Assembly (NCBI GenBank): GCA_024277655.1
Contig: JAJRUT010000085.1
Location: forward strand, 1-39,289
Length of the DNA: 39,289 nt
From: Deltaproteobacteria bacterium
GTDB taxonomy: Bacteria > Desulfobacterota > Desulfobulbia > Desulfobulbales > SURF-16
Reading direction: 5' to 3'
Shown: one piece after another, positions 18,009-27,960 of the stretch
Layout: each line of letters opens with the position of its first letter
Position numbering within the stretch: the first letter of the stretch is position 1
The notes under the pieces: generated by a model
What the model was told of the DNA's origin: nothing
Seen by the model: only the letters and a program-made list of their open reading frames with translations
Databases searched by the model: none
Program-made: the position numbers and the translations under genes

Positions 18009-20183
18009 TTACTCCGATGGGGGGAGCATTTTGTTGGTGTTTTTTACCTGGAATCGGTTCATCATTCCCTTTAGGTGGGCGGATTGGCTGGAGAGTTCCT
18101 CGGCTGCCGAGGCGCCTTCTTCGGCATTGGCGGTGTTCTGTTGGGTTACCTGGTCAATTTGATTGATGCCCGTGCTAACCTGGCTAATTCCTTCTGCCTG
18201 TTCGTTTGAGGAGGCCGCGATCTCGGCAACTAGCCCCGTAACCTTGTCCACCGAAGCGACAATCTTGTCCAATGATTCTGCTGTGTGGCTTGCGATCTCC
18301 GATCCTTTACTGGTCTTTTCTGCTGAACCTTCGATAAGTTCTGTGGTCTCTTTTGCGGCCTTGGCGGAGCGGGCCGCAAGGTTACGAACCTCCTCAGCAA
18401 CTACGGCAAACCCCTTGCCATGGCGTCCGGCCCGGGCTGCCTCCACTGCTGCGTTGAGGGCAAGGAGGTTGGTTTGAAAGGCGATGTCATCAATGGTTTT
18501 AATAATTCTCGAGATATTTTTGCTGGAGTCAGAAATGTCGGACATGGCAGTGATCATGTCCTGCATTTGTTCATGACCACGCTTGGCTGCGGTCTTGGTT
18601 TCTTCAGCAAGGCTACTGGCTATTCCGGCATTTTCGGCATTAGCCTTGGTCTGGGAGGCCATTTCGGTCATGGATGAGGTGATTTGTTCAAGGGCTGCGG
18701 CCTGCTCGGCTGCCCCTTGACTGAGTGATTGGCTGGCATCTGCTACCTCGCCAGATCCTGCGGCAATCTGCTCGGTGGACAGTATAATTTCAGCCACCAT
18801 GGCGTTGAGGTCGGCGCTTGTCTTCACAAGGGCTGTGCCGATGACGTCCTGGTCGTCTTTTCTTACGGCAGCAAAGGTGAGGTCGCCATTTGCTAACTGT
18901 TCCAGGGCCTTGACTACCGTTTGTTGCAGGTCATCGGCAAAGGCGTCCATGGTATCGGCCATTTGGCCAATCTCGTCCTGACGATCCATATTTAGACGCA
19001 TACCAAGGTGACCTTGGCTTAGCTCCCCGATCATAAGGGTTGTTTTTGCCATGGGCTGGGTGATCAGGCGCGTAACAAAGATGGAGAGAAAAACTGCAAG
19101 GATGAGAACGAAAATGAAAAAGGTTATGGCAAGTGTTTTTTGCAGAGACGAAAGCTTCAGCATACCATCTTGCTCAAAAGACTTGACCATGGCCTGCTGG
19201 CCAGAGATGTCCATGGCCATAACCATTACGCCAACCGTTTGGCCGGAGTAATCCTGGATTGGAAAAACACTGACATAATGATTGCCAATCTCCTGTGCAA
19301 AGGTGGCGTTACGGCCTTTATTCAAAAAGGCAACATCGACAAGGCTATCTGTCACCCCCCTGTTGGTCGTGGCGCAAAAGACATACTTGCCCCCAAGAAC
19401 AGGATAGCGACTGGGGTCTTGGAGTTTGGTGGCGATGGGTAGGAGGCTTGCGTCCATATAAACCGCGTAATTATTTTTCTCATCAGTCTTGCTAACTTTA
19501 AGGACATCATTAAAGGAAAAGAGGACTTCGTTGGAGCCTAGGTGTTGACCGTTTGTTCCCGTTACCGGAGTTAGACCCCGAATGGCAAAACCACCTCGAC
19601 CCACCTCAACTCCGGATAGGGCGGTGTGCTTTTGGTTAACTGTCACTACTGATTTTCGAAATGAAGAAATGTCGTCAGAGATATCAAGCTTCTTTCCTTG
19701 CCGTTTTGTTTGCCAGCCATCTCTCCATATGCGTACCAGGCTCCTGGCGTTGGGCAGGTGAAAGTGCAGTTTGAACTTTTTTGCTCCGGTATGGGTTGTG
19801 TAGCCTTTGACGATGGGGCGGAGTCGGGTGCGGAGCTGTTCTCTTGCCTGTTGCACCTTCGGGTCAGCCTCATTGTCTATATTGCCTGAATTAGCCAGCT
19901 CGTAGGCGCTAAGAACCTCTGGCATCTGACTAAAAAAGGAGGATTGTTCCAAGGCCTTTTGGCCAATCCTTCTGATATTGTTATATATTTCGCTTATTTT
20001 GTTTGAGGATGTCGTTTCAACAGCCAGCTGGTTTAATTTTTTGGATGAAGCCACCTGTTCATGGATTAAAACGCTGAAGGTATGATTGAGAAGGATACCA
20101 CAGGCTCCTCCAGCGACAACTAGGCAAAGAATAATGGGTAGGAGGAATTTTGAACGGATATTTAAACTGCTGAATTTTTTCAT
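18009..20183 (-). CDS. Methyl-accepting chemotaxis protein with a periplasmic sensor
   Basis: A 724-residue transmembrane chemoreceptor. TM1 is near residues 12-35 ([19 protein letters not shown]). A large periplasmic sensor of about 310 residues follows, with [23 protein letters not shown], the look of a double-Cache domain. TM2 is near 350-375, then a HAMP domain. A methylation/signalling coiled coil holds the hairpin tip [23 protein letters not shown] 20183 is chosen because GGGGAG lies upstream and the membrane anchor follows; the frame runs 30 bases further. The ligand is unknown. It faces a CheY-like gene but no cheA or cheW is nearby. Confidence 0.93.
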   Translation of the reverse strand: MKKFSSLNIRSKFLLPIILCLVVAGGACGILLNHTFSVLIHEQVASSKKLNQLAVETTSSNKISEIYNNIRRIGQKALEQSSFFSQMPEVLSAYELANSGNIDNEADPKVQQAREQLRTRLRPIVKGYTTHTGAKKFKLHFHLPNARSLVRIWRDGWQTKRQGKKLDISDDISSFRKSVVTVNQKHTALSGVEVGRGGFAIRGLTPVTGTNGQHLGSNEVLFSFNDVLKVSKTDEKNNYAVYMDASLLPIATKLQDPSRYPVLGGKYVFCATTNRGVTDSLVDVAFLNKGRNATFAQEIGNHYVSVFPIQDYSGQTVGVMVMAMDISGQQAMVKSFEQDGMLKLSSLQKTLAITFFIFVLILAVFLSIFVTRLITQPMAKTTLMIGELSQGHLGMRLNMDRQDEIGQMADTMDAFADDLQQTVVKALEQLANGDLTFAAVRKDDQDVIGTALVKTSADLNAMVAEIILSTEQIAAGSGEVADASQSLSQGAAEQAAALEQITSSMTEMASQTKANAENAGIASSLAEETKTAAKRGHEQMQDMITAMSDISDSSKNISRIIKTIDDIAFQTNLLALNAAVEAARAGRHGKGFAVVAEEVRNLAARSAKAAKETTELIEGSAEKTSKGSEIASHTAESLDKIVASVDKVTGLVAEIAASSNEQAEGISQVSTGINQIDQVTQQNTANAEEGASAAEELSSQSAHLKGMMNRFQVKNTNKMLPPSE

Positions 20184-20371
20184 CGAGCGCTCCCCTTGGG
20201 CTTGCTGTAACACGTTTTTTTGAGCAATCGATCGGATTGCTTTGTGGGATAGCGTATAACATTCAAGGGGTCAAAGGCAAAAATATTAAGGGGATGTCTG
20301 GTTGGTGATAGTTGTGAAGGGTTTGTTGCAGGTTCTATTTGGAGTGTGGCGGGTGACAGATTGCTTTTGGT

Positions 20372-21184
20372 TTAACCAAGGGCAACATCAAGGGTCATCA
20401 TCACGGCAAAGCCGAGCATGACGCCAATGGTTGCAACATCGGAATGTTTTTCGGCTTGGGATTCCGGGATTAGTTCTTCCGTCACCACGTAGATCATGGC
20501 ACCGGCGGCAAAGGAGAGGGCGTAGGGCAGTAGGGGGCGCATGGTGACAACCGCCATGGCACCAAGGACTCCGGCAACAGGCTCAACAACGCCGGAGAGT
20601 TGTCCGTACCAGAAACTCTTGAAACGGCTGAGTTTTTCCCGGCGCAGGGGGATGGCAACGGCCGCTCCTTCTGGAAAATTCTGAATGCCAATCCCTATCG
20701 CAAGGGCTATAGCCCCACCAAGGGTGGCGGATGGAATGCCGGAGGCCACGGCACCAAAGGCAACCCCCACCGCAAGACCTTCCGGAATATTATGGATGGT
20801 AATGGCAAGAACCAATAAAATGCTGCGTTGCCAGCTAGTTTTGACTCCCTCAGCCTCGGAGACGGGAAACCCCTGGTGCAGGTGGGGGAGGATTTTGTCG
20901 ACGCTCCAGAGGAAAGCACCACCGGAGAGAAAGCCTACAAGGGGTGGTAGCCAGTTGATGCCGCCGGACTCCTCTACCATGGCAATGGCTGGGGCCAGTA
21001 ATGACCAGAATGAGGCGGCAATCATGACACCGGCGGCAAAGCCCAGCATTCCGTCTAGGGTCTTGCGATTGATCTCTTTAAAGAAAAAAACCATCCCGGC
21101 CCCAAGGGCTGTCATAAACCAGGTAAAGAGGGTGGCAGCAAAGGCCTGACCGACCGGGGATAGGGTGAGAAAACGTTCCAGCAT
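20372..21184 (-). CDS. ZIP-family divalent metal transporter (GufA/ZupT-like)
   Basis: A 270-residue integral membrane metal permease of about eight helices. The two signature helices carry [16 protein letters not shown] and [16 protein letters not shown], which form the binuclear metal site of ZIP proteins. The metal (zinc, iron or manganese) cannot be read from sequence. The N-terminal region ([15 protein letters not shown]) and C-terminal [17 protein letters not shown] are both present, so it looks complete. It is transcribed alone, divergent from glnK-amtB. A 13-bp-arm hairpin lies about 50 bases upstream of the start (21234-21264). Confidence 0.9.
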   Translation of the reverse strand: MLERFLTLSPVGQAFAATLFTWFMTALGAGMVFFFKEINRKTLDGMLGFAAGVMIAASFWSLLAPAIAMVEESGGINWLPPLVGFLSGGAFLWSVDKILPHLHQGFPVSEAEGVKTSWQRSILLVLAITIHNIPEGLAVGVAFGAVASGIPSATLGGAIALAIGIGIQNFPEGAAVAIPLRREKLSRFKSFWYGQLSGVVEPVAGVLGAMAVVTMRPLLPYALSFAAGAMIYVVTEELIPESQAEKHSDVATIGVMLGFAVMMTLDVALG

Positions 21185-21233
21185 GCTAAGGCTCCGAGTG
21201 ATGAGTCATATGGGACACTGCCTACAAGGATAT

Positions 21234-21264
21234 CACAAAAAGACTACGGGATAGTTTTTTTGTG
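21234..21264. promoter_or_regulatory. Hairpin in the leader of the ZIP transporter gene
   Basis: Arms 21234-21246 and 21252-21264 pair at 12 of 13 positions around CGGGA; the remaining pair is G opposite T. It is about 50 bases upstream of the ZIP start codon on the minus strand. Operator, attenuator or simple palindrome are all possible. The rest of 21265-21537 shows no gene. Confidence 0.3.
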
Positions 21265-21434
21265 TTTAGGAGAGTGTGGTAGGCTCTTAGTGTTTATAAA
21301 CTGTACTAAAGTCAAGGGCTTATGGCTCTATGGTGACGGCACCGAGGTGTTTAAACCCATGGTAATACCCTGCGCATTGGGTAATAAGTTTCTTTACAAA
21401 AATGAAACATTGCCCAGTTAAGATATTTCAATAA

Positions 21435-21932
<498 letters not shown>

Positions 21933-22016
21933 GGGCGTTATTTGTGATTTTATGACTGTTTAGGGGGGTGGGTATGATCCCGGGCAGTTTGCAATAAAAG
22001 ATTTATGAGGAATATC

Positions 22017-23333
22017 ATGTTTAAGAAAATTTGTATTTTATCACTTCTACTTCTGCCGTCTGTTGCGCTGGCCGGGGATGAAGTCTCAACAATTGCTACC
22101 AATGCTGATGCCATTGCGCTCGTGCAGGATCACGCCAACTACATGTGGACGCTTATTGCTGCGGCCCTTGTCTTCTTTATGCAGGCAGGTTTTGCCATGG
22201 TGGAGTCCGGCTTTACCAGGGCCAAAAGTGCGGTTAATATCATGATGAAGAACCTTATGGATTTTTCCATGGGTACTTTGTTCTTTTGGGCCATTGGTTT
22301 TGGTATTATGTTTGGCGCTGCCCCCACGGGCTGGTTCGGGACGGACGGGTTTTTCCTTTCCGGTTGGACTCCCGGAGGTGACGAGTGGGTTCTGGCCTTC
22401 TGGATGTTTCAGTGTGTATTTGCGGCAACAGCAGCAACGATTGTCTCAGGTGCCGTGGCTGAACGGACCAAGTTTGTCGGTTATCTGATCTATTCAGCGG
22501 TACTCTGTGCCTTTATTTACCCGGTATTTGGTTCCTGGGCCTGGGGTAGTTTGCTTAATGGTGGTGGCTGGCTTGAAGGGATGGGCTTTATTGATTTTGC
22601 CGGATCCACTGTTGTTCACTCCATTGGTGGTTGGGCTGCTCTTGCCGGTGCCATTGTTCTTGGTCCGCGTCTCGGTAAATATGGCAAGAATGGTGAAGTT
22701 CGTGCCATCCCTGGTCATAACATTCCCATGGCGGCAATTGGTGTTTTTATCCTCTGGCTTGGTTGGTTCGGGTTCAACCCCGGTTCCACCACCACTGCGG
22801 ATAAGTCCATCGCCATGATTTTTGTCAACACAAACCTCTCTGGTGCCGCCGGTGCTGTGGCTGCCATGTTTACCTCGTGGATGATCTTTAAGAAGCCCGA
22901 TATCGGGATGTCTTTAAACGGTGCCTTGGCTGGTCTGGTTGGTATTACGGCAGGTTGTGCCAATGTTAGTCCATCAAGCTCCATCGTAATTGGTCTCATC
23001 TCTGGTGTGTTGGTTGTCCTTGCTGTAATGGCTATTGACCGCGCCCATATCGACGATCCGGTTGGTGCAGTTTCCGTGCACGGTGTCTGTGGTGCCTGGG
23101 GTACGATTGCTGCCGGTCTGTTTAATATGGAAGGGGTGACCATGCAGATTATGACCACCCAGTTCATCGGTGTTGGAGCGGCCTTTGTCTGGTCCTTTGG
23201 TTGTGCCTTTATCCTCTTTAAGGCCATTGATATGACAATAGGGCTGCGGATTTCCGAAGAAGAAGAATTGATTGGTGTTGATATATCTGAGCATGGTGCC
23301 CATGCCTACAATGATTTTCAAATAACCAAGTAA
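22017..23333 (+). CDS. amtB: Ammonium transporter AmtB
   Basis: A 438-residue trimeric ammonium channel with a signal peptide (about residues 1-20, LLLLPSVALAGDE) and eleven helices. The conserved pore residues are visible: the aspartate and first histidine in IDFAGSTVVHSIGGW, and the second histidine in VSVHGVCGAWGTIAAG. ATG 22017 is chosen because GAGG lies six bases before it and the signal peptide starts there; an in-frame ATG at 22005 overlaps that site. It forms an operon with glnK and is closed by a strong terminator. Confidence 0.95.
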   Translation: MFKKICILSLLLLPSVALAGDEVSTIATNADAIALVQDHANYMWTLIAAALVFFMQAGFAMVESGFTRAKSAVNIMMKNLMDFSMGTLFFWAIGFGIMFGAAPTGWFGTDGFFLSGWTPGGDEWVLAFWMFQCVFAATAATIVSGAVAERTKFVGYLIYSAVLCAFIYPVFGSWAWGSLLNGGGWLEGMGFIDFAGSTVVHSIGGWAALAGAIVLGPRLGKYGKNGEVRAIPGHNIPMAAIGVFILWLGWFGFNPGSTTTADKSIAMIFVNTNLSGAAGAVAAMFTSWMIFKKPDIGMSLNGALAGLVGITAGCANVSPSSSIVIGLISGVLVVLAVMAIDRAHIDDPVGAVSVHGVCGAWGTIAAGLFNMEGVTMQIMTTQFIGVGAAFVWSFGCAFILFKAIDMTIGLRISEEEELIGVDISEHGAHAYNDFQITK

Positions 23334-23346
23334 ATTTTCCCCTCCT

Positions 23347-23397
23347 GTCCCCGAACCGGCTCCCCTTGTAGTACGCCGGTTCGGGGACTTTTTTTGT
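23347..23397 (+). terminator. Rho-independent terminator of glnK-amtB
   Basis: A 14-bp GC-rich stem (23347-23360 with 23375-23388), a 14-base loop and a seven-T tail after ACTT make a textbook terminator 13 bases after the amtB stop. Confidence 0.95.
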
Positions 23398-23494
23398 TGG
23401 TGTTGCTGGTTGTTTGTTTGAGGTTTTATGCTGGTTTAGCAGTTAGGAAGCCTGAGACGAGTCACCTGAAACAGAAGTCCGTAAGGTTATTAAG

Positions 23495-24205
23495 ATGAAA
23501 AAAATAGCTGTTATCCAGCATGTTGAGTGGGAAGGGCCTGGGCATTTCCTGTTGCAATCGGCAAGACGATGTGGCGTTGAGCTGCGTGTCTTTGAGGCCT
23601 GGAAAAACTCACTGCCTGATCCGGCTCAGTTTGCAGGTGTTTTGATCCTGGGTGGTGGCCCCAATGTGGATGAGGAGGAGGAGTATTCTTTTCTCCGGTT
23701 GGAAAAAGACTGGTTGCAAGAGGTTATTCGCCTGGACAAGCCTTGTCTGGGTATGTGTCTTGGTCATCAGCTTCTGGCTGAGGCCCTTGGGGCTACCATC
23801 GGTAAAAATTTTTGTAATTCTGTCGGGGTTGTCTCCGGGTTGCTGACTTCCAGTGGTAAGGAACACCCCCTGTTTGCAGATTGTCCTGCGGTGATGGATC
23901 TTTTTAAGTGGCATGGGCAGTCGGTACAAACTCCGGTTCCCCATCATTTTGATATCCTCGTCACCTCCAAGGAATGCCAGGTGGAGTCCTTTAGTATCAA
24001 GGGCAGACCCCATCTGGTTGGTATTCAGTTTGACAATCATGCCAGTCATATTGCTGATGTGCAAAACTGGTGCACAGAGGATCGCCTATGGCTTGAGTCC
24101 ATGGGCTTTGCTCCTGACCCTGTTTTGGCAGATGTCGATCAGCGCCAACAAGCCTTTGCGACCGATTTTATGAAGTTGTTTTCCTCGTTTTGCAGTATGC
24201 TCTAG
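23495..24205 (+). CDS. Class I glutamine-amidotransferase-like protein
   Basis: A 236-residue stand-alone GATase1 domain of the GMP-synthase-like type. The oxyanion strand LILGGGPNVDEEEEY and the nucleophile elbow PCLGMCLGHQLLAEALG, with the catalytic cysteine, are intact. The region where the family has QFHxE reads GIQFDNHAS: the usual histidine position holds Asp and the glutamate position holds His. The His/Glu half of the triad may therefore be altered, or shifted by a local realignment. AAGG precedes ATG 23495. It may be co-transcribed with the next gene (58-base gap). Substrate unknown. Confidence 0.8.
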   Translation: MKKIAVIQHVEWEGPGHFLLQSARRCGVELRVFEAWKNSLPDPAQFAGVLILGGGPNVDEEEEYSFLRLEKDWLQEVIRLDKPCLGMCLGHQLLAEALGATIGKNFCNSVGVVSGLLTSSGKEHPLFADCPAVMDLFKWHGQSVQTPVPHHFDILVTSKECQVESFSIKGRPHLVGIQFDNHASHIADVQNWCTEDRLWLESMGFAPDPVLADVDQRQQAFATDFMKLFSSFCSML

Positions 24206-24263
24206 TAATGATGGGTCATTTTTAGGCCACCTTTACTCCTACTACTCCTTTATCTACTAGAAT

Positions 24264-25568
24264 ATGTCACTCTATCGTAAAACCATGTTTTCCATCCTCA
24301 TGCAGGATGGGCCGTTTACTACTCCAGACTATCTGGATACTATTCCCTTTTCGAAGATGGGGCGAGAGACTGTTTTTTCTCTGAAAAAATATGGTGAGCA
24401 GACAAAGTATCGAGTTTTGCGCAATCAGATTTTTGACCTGCTTGATGTCCGTTCCTATGTTGAAATCAAGAGTCTTATTGGCGATGCCAGTGGTCGAAAA
24501 GAGGTTTCGGCCAAGGCCTATCGTCTCCTTGGTAATATGTTTGGCATAAAGGGCAGTACCGGTGAGGTTGTGGCCACGGTGAGCAATTATTCCCGTACGG
24601 CGGATGGTGTTATTCGGTATCTAAAGGATACGGTGCTGAGTCGTTTCAGTTCCTATATCGAAATGACCAATGAGGTTGATGCGCTGTCAAACCCTGTGGA
24701 TCTGATGCTTATCATGTTTGATGATCGTTATCATAAAAAGGCGCGTTTTGAGGCCAAGCGAAAACTGCTTCTTATGAGTCTGGCTGGCTCCATCGACCAG
24801 CGTGAACGGGAAACAAGGATTGAAGCAAAATTTTCAGAATTTTTAGATTTTTTAAATCGTTATGTCTGGTCGCCACAGGGGCGGATAGGTGAGCTTGAAC
24901 TCTCCTACCTCTTTAGCGAGCATGGGAATGATGACTTTTCTTGCCAGGAGTGTGCTGTCCTCAGTCTTGATGAGGCTAAGGGTCTGGATCTGGTTAAGGG
25001 CCAGAAGTTGACCCTGGTAAAACGCCGCCGTTTTCAGAGTGATGAGCGGTCTGTACCCATCTATGTGTCCATCCGCAAAAAACCACCCGAGGCCAAAGTT
25101 CTTAAGCTTATTCGTAAAGGTGAGGAGAATCCGGCGGTGGCGGTTGACGATGAACTCGGGCTTTTGGGGGTGCTTGACTCCCTTGCCGATGTCAAGGCCT
25201 TCCAGGCCCACCTGACGCGCTCGGCCATTGCCGCTGATTCCTTTATGGTGCTTGAGGATATTTCTGATTCCCTCACCACCGGCAAACATCACGGCAAAAA
25301 TGCTGGCAGTTCAAAGGATACACGCATGCTTAAATTCTTTGCCCGCTTGGGCGGGATGCGGGTGGAGTTTATTGTCCACACCAATGAGAGTTACCTTAAC
25401 TATATCTATCAGCGGGGGGTGGCCCATGATGAGTACGAGGTCAAGCGTGTATTTGATTCAGGCGCGGCTGAACTCTTATTCCCCCAGGATATTTACCACC
25501 TTGATATGACCGTGGCACGTGGTCAGCAGCTTGATTGGTGTCGGAATCAGCTTGAGGGGGAGGGGTAG
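24264..25568 (+). CDS. Uncharacterised 434-residue protein, possibly a diverged RelA/SpoT-like fold
   Basis: Not recognised as a known family. It has no signal peptide or membrane helix, and is charged and mainly helical in the first 230 residues. The C-terminal part resembles the order of motifs of the ppGpp synthetase domain. A basic strand and helix (VSIRKKPPEAKVLKLIRKG) comes first, then ELGLLGVLDSLADVKAF where synthetases have the D-x-x-G-x-R strand. Later MRVEFIVHTNESYLNYIYQ and GVAHDEYEVKR fall where they have the VEvQIRT and AAHWxYK motifs. Key catalytic residues are not conserved, so any activity is doubtful. This is an eye-made comparison only. The start has no evident ribosome-binding site. 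It follows the amidotransferase-like gene. Confidence 0.6.
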   Translation: MSLYRKTMFSILMQDGPFTTPDYLDTIPFSKMGRETVFSLKKYGEQTKYRVLRNQIFDLLDVRSYVEIKSLIGDASGRKEVSAKAYRLLGNMFGIKGSTGEVVATVSNYSRTADGVIRYLKDTVLSRFSSYIEMTNEVDALSNPVDLMLIMFDDRYHKKARFEAKRKLLLMSLAGSIDQRERETRIEAKFSEFLDFLNRYVWSPQGRIGELELSYLFSEHGNDDFSCQECAVLSLDEAKGLDLVKGQKLTLVKRRRFQSDERSVPIYVSIRKKPPEAKVLKLIRKGEENPAVAVDDELGLLGVLDSLADVKAFQAHLTRSAIAADSFMVLEDISDSLTTGKHHGKNAGSSKDTRMLKFFARLGGMRVEFIVHTNESYLNYIYQRGVAHDEYEVKRVFDSGAAELLFPQDIYHLDMTVARGQQLDWCRNQLEGEG

Positions 25569-25601
25569 TTTTTTATCTAGGGTTGTGTGTTTGGTCCAAA
25601 G

Positions 25602-26366
25602 TTATATCTGCAGAAGGTTGCGCGCATTTTCGCGGGTCGTTGCGCCAATATCTTCTTTTGCTTGCTTACGTAACCTAGCTAAGCAGTTCACCACTTGGAG
25701 CAGGTTTGCTGGAACATTCCGCTTGCCGTGACAACAGGCCGGGGGAAGATCCGGGGCATCGGTTTCAATTACTATATCGTTCAAGTCCAACTCCTGGGCC
25801 AGTCGTCTTATTTTCTTGGCCCGGTCGTAAGTCACTGTGCCGCAGAAGCTGATTTTAAATCCCATCTCTATATATTGCTCGGCCTGCTGTAGGCTGCCGC
25901 CAAAGGCGTGGACGATTCCGCCATTGGCGAAATTGCTTCTTCGCAGGGTGGCAAGTACCTGGTCGTGGGCTTTTCTCACATGCAGGAGGACCGGTAACTT
26001 GTTGATTTTTGCCAGTTGCAGTTGCGCTTCAAAAAGCTCCTGCTGTTTTTGCTGGTCCAGCCCTGGTATAAAATAATCAAGACCGATCTCCCCCAGGGCA
26101 ACCAGTGGTTTGTGGTCAATATGTTGAGCCAGATCTTGCAGGTGATCTGGGGTATGGTGGTGCAGGTACATGGGGTGCAAGCCGATAGCCGGGAAGAGAC
26201 CTGGTTCTCTGGCACATAGGGCAAGCAGGTTCCGCCAACCTGACTGGCATACCCCGGGCAGGATCATTTCGGTGACACCACTGTCACGAGAGGACTTTAG
26301 GAGTTCCGGTAAATCATCTTTAAAAATAGGCAGGTCAATATGGCAATGGCTATCGAGTAGTTGCAT
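25602..26366 (-). CDS. tatD: TatD-family metal-dependent hydrolase/DNase
   Basis: A 254-residue TIM-barrel hydrolase of the TatD family, which acts as a metal-dependent exonuclease/deoxyribonuclease in repair. Metal-site motifs appear in order: LLDSHCHID, ALGEIGLDYF, LLHVRKAHDQ, IVHAFGG and IETDAPDLPP. ATG 26366 has GGAG upstream and begins immediately at the first metal motif; the long upstream frame is not coding. It is monocistronic and divergent from the porin gene. It differs from TatD by being rather short at the C-terminus but complete (NARNLLQI end). Confidence 0.9.
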   Translation of the reverse strand: MQLLDSHCHIDLPIFKDDLPELLKSSRDSGVTEMILPGVCQSGWRNLLALCAREPGLFPAIGLHPMYLHHHTPDHLQDLAQHIDHKPLVALGEIGLDYFIPGLDQQKQQELFEAQLQLAKINKLPVLLHVRKAHDQVLATLRRSNFANGGIVHAFGGSLQQAEQYIEMGFKISFCGTVTYDRAKKIRRLAQELDLNDIVIETDAPDLPPACCHGKRNVPANLLQVVNCLARLRKQAKEDIGATTRENARNLLQI

Positions 26367-26692
26367 GGCTACTCCATACCAGAGTTTTGGCTGGGTGTCA
26401 TATCGGCGGGGTTGATGCAGGTTACAAAAAGGTAGGGTGCTACGTTTAAGGAAACGCTTAAAATTAACAGTATCGTAATAATTGCTTTGGAGTAATATAT
26501 TGGTGTGGGTAAATAAATAACGCAATAATAAGCTGTTGTCGGTTTAATTTGCGTTGTTGTTGTCTTTGGCACGTGTATTGAAATAACCTTGGGCAAGCGT
26601 GCAAGCGCTAAGGAGAGTTTTTGTAACAGGAAGTTATGTTACAGGTTTATCAAATGCCCAGTTAAGGGAAAGAATATTTAAGGAGTGGAGTA
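26367..26692. other. Divergent intergenic region upstream of the porin gene
   Basis: About 326 bases without a gene between tatD and the porin, presumably holding both promoters. A short TGTAAC-N10-GTTACA hairpin (26622-26643) lies in the porin leader, and an AAGGAG site precedes the porin ATG. No clear sigma-54 or known riboswitch was seen. Confidence 0.4.
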
Positions 26693-27472
26693 ATGAGAAA
26701 GAGAGCGGAGAGAACACTGGCAACAATGGCATTGGCTGGAACCTGTTTTATGGGCTTTGTACCAATGGCTATGGCTGAAGAAGTTGAAGCAGCCAAGCCA
26801 GAAGCTGAGCTTGCAGTTGATGTTTTGAGCCAGTATGTGTGGCGTGGTTATGCCCTTAGTGATGACAATATAGTTATTCAACCTTCCATGACTGTAAGTC
26901 ATAAAGGATTTGCCTTTAACCTCTGGGCAAACCTGGATACTGATAATGACGCTGCTGATGGTAATAACTGGAATGAAACAGATATGACCATCAGTTATGA
27001 CTGGTCCATGTCGGGTGTGGATTTTGGTGTTGGTTATATCTACTACGCCCTGGAAGATGGTGCTGATGATACCCAGGAATTCTATGCCGCCATAAGCAAA
27101 GGGTTTGAGTTTGTTACCCCGAGTTTTACTGTGTATAAAGATACCGATGCTGCGCCTGGTTGGTATATGAACCTGGCCCTTGAGTCGTCTATTCCGGTAA
27201 ATGAAGAGCTTGCTGTTGATGTTGGTTTTTCTGTTGGTTATTTGATTGTTGATGAGCTTCAGGTTGATGGTGGTGATTACTCCGATTTTCACGATGGTGT
27301 AATCTCGGTAGCCATGACCTTTGATGTAGTTGAGTATGTTAGTGTGACCCCAATGCTATCCTACTCCTTCCCGTTATCCAGCGAAGCGGATGATCTGCTG
27401 GAAGCTTCAAATGCTGGAAATGGTGATGAAGACATTCTTTACGGTGGCGTAAATGTGAGTTTTGCCTTCTAA
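26693..27472 (+). CDS. TorF-family putative porin (outer-membrane beta-barrel)
   Basis: A 259-residue outer-membrane barrel. The signal peptide runs to about residue 28 (MAMAEE). The mature start LAVDVLSQYVWRGYALSD is the hallmark of the TorF/Gcw_chp family. Alternating beta strands continue to a C-terminal NVSFAF ending in phenylalanine, the BAM recognition signal. The protein is strongly acidic (many Asp/Glu), as expected for surface loops. The physiological solute is unknown. An AAGGAG site precedes the ATG, and a hairpin terminator follows. Confidence 0.8.
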   Translation: MRKRAERTLATMALAGTCFMGFVPMAMAEEVEAAKPEAELAVDVLSQYVWRGYALSDDNIVIQPSMTVSHKGFAFNLWANLDTDNDAADGNNWNETDMTISYDWSMSGVDFGVGYIYYALEDGADDTQEFYAAISKGFEFVTPSFTVYKDTDAAPGWYMNLALESSIPVNEELAVDVGFSVGYLIVDELQVDGGDYSDFHDGVISVAMTFDVVEYVSVTPMLSYSFPLSSEADDLLEASNAGNGDEDILYGGVNVSFAF

Positions 27473-27497
27473 TCTGTTGTGAGATATGGTTTTTGTG

Positions 27498-27538
27498 ACA
27501 AGCCTTTCAGCCTGGTTTAGGTTGAAGGGCTTGTTTTA
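27498..27538 (+). terminator. Terminator of the porin gene
   Basis: An imperfect stem (ACAAGCCTTTCAGCC at 27498-27512 with GGTTGAAGGGCTTGT at 27520-27534) is followed by TTTATT. It lies 25 bases after the stop codon. Confidence 0.75.
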
Positions 27539-27730
27539 TTTTATGGGGGTGAGAAAAGTAGTAGAAAGTTGTTGATAATAATTACTAAGTGGGTATAGTT
27601 TATTGTAATAAAGTGAAACTGCTGAATTAGGTTTTTTTATTTTATGGTATGTCCTGATGTGTGATATAAACAGCTTTACGGTGTTAAACTGGAAGGCTAA
27701 AGCATATTCAAACTAGCGGAGGATGTTGTT
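27539..27730. other. AT-rich intergenic region before rubredoxin
   Basis: About 190 bases with no gene; presumably holds the rubredoxin promoter. The GGAGG ribosome-binding site is at 27718-27722. Confidence 0.35.
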
Positions 27731-27886
27731 ATGAAAATGGAATGCCCCTGTGGTTACATTTACGATCCAGAAGAAGGTGATTATGAAAATGGTGTTGATC
27801 CTGGGACCCCATGGGATAAGGTGCCAAGTGATTGGCTCTGTCCAAAATGTGGTGCTGAAAAAGAAGACTTTTGGGAAGCGGATTAA
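27731..27886 (+). CDS. Rubredoxin with a shortened first cysteine knuckle
   Basis: A 51-residue one-iron electron carrier. Most of the protein is canonical ([20 protein letters not shown], then [14 protein letters not shown]). The second knuckle is a normal CxxC (CPKC). The first reads [10 protein letters not shown], that is C-x-C rather than the usual C-x-x-C, one residue shorter. The four Cys ligands are still present. Rubredoxins typically pass electrons to superoxide or oxygen reductases; no such partner gene is nearby. The GGAGG site (27718-27722) fixes the start. It converges with the LuxR-type regulator across a 24-bp hairpin. Confidence 0.92.
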   Translation: MKMECPCGYIYDPEEGDYENGVDPGTPWDKVPSDWLCPKCGAEKEDFWEAD

Positions 27887-27900
27887 TTCCAGATCTCGGA

Positions 27901-27954
27901 TGAATACAAAAAAGGGCGTTGATACATCGGTATCAACGCCCTTTTTTGTATTCA
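27901..27954. terminator. Perfect 24-bp bidirectional terminator
   Basis: Arms 27901-27924 and 27931-27954 are exact reverse complements around CATCGG. The A-run and T-run inside the stem give U-tracts in both directions. It ends rubredoxin (14 bases after its stop) and the convergent regulator (6 bases after its stop). Confidence 0.95.
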
Positions 27955-27960
27955 TGTTGG

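Noticed and set aside
21961-22016. A second sigma-54-like promoter just before amtB
   Set aside because: GG and GC elements are present but not spaced 10 bases apart.
26653-26664. TGCCCAGTTAAG shared with the glnK upstream region
   Set aside because: A shared 12-mer is expected by chance in a window of this size.
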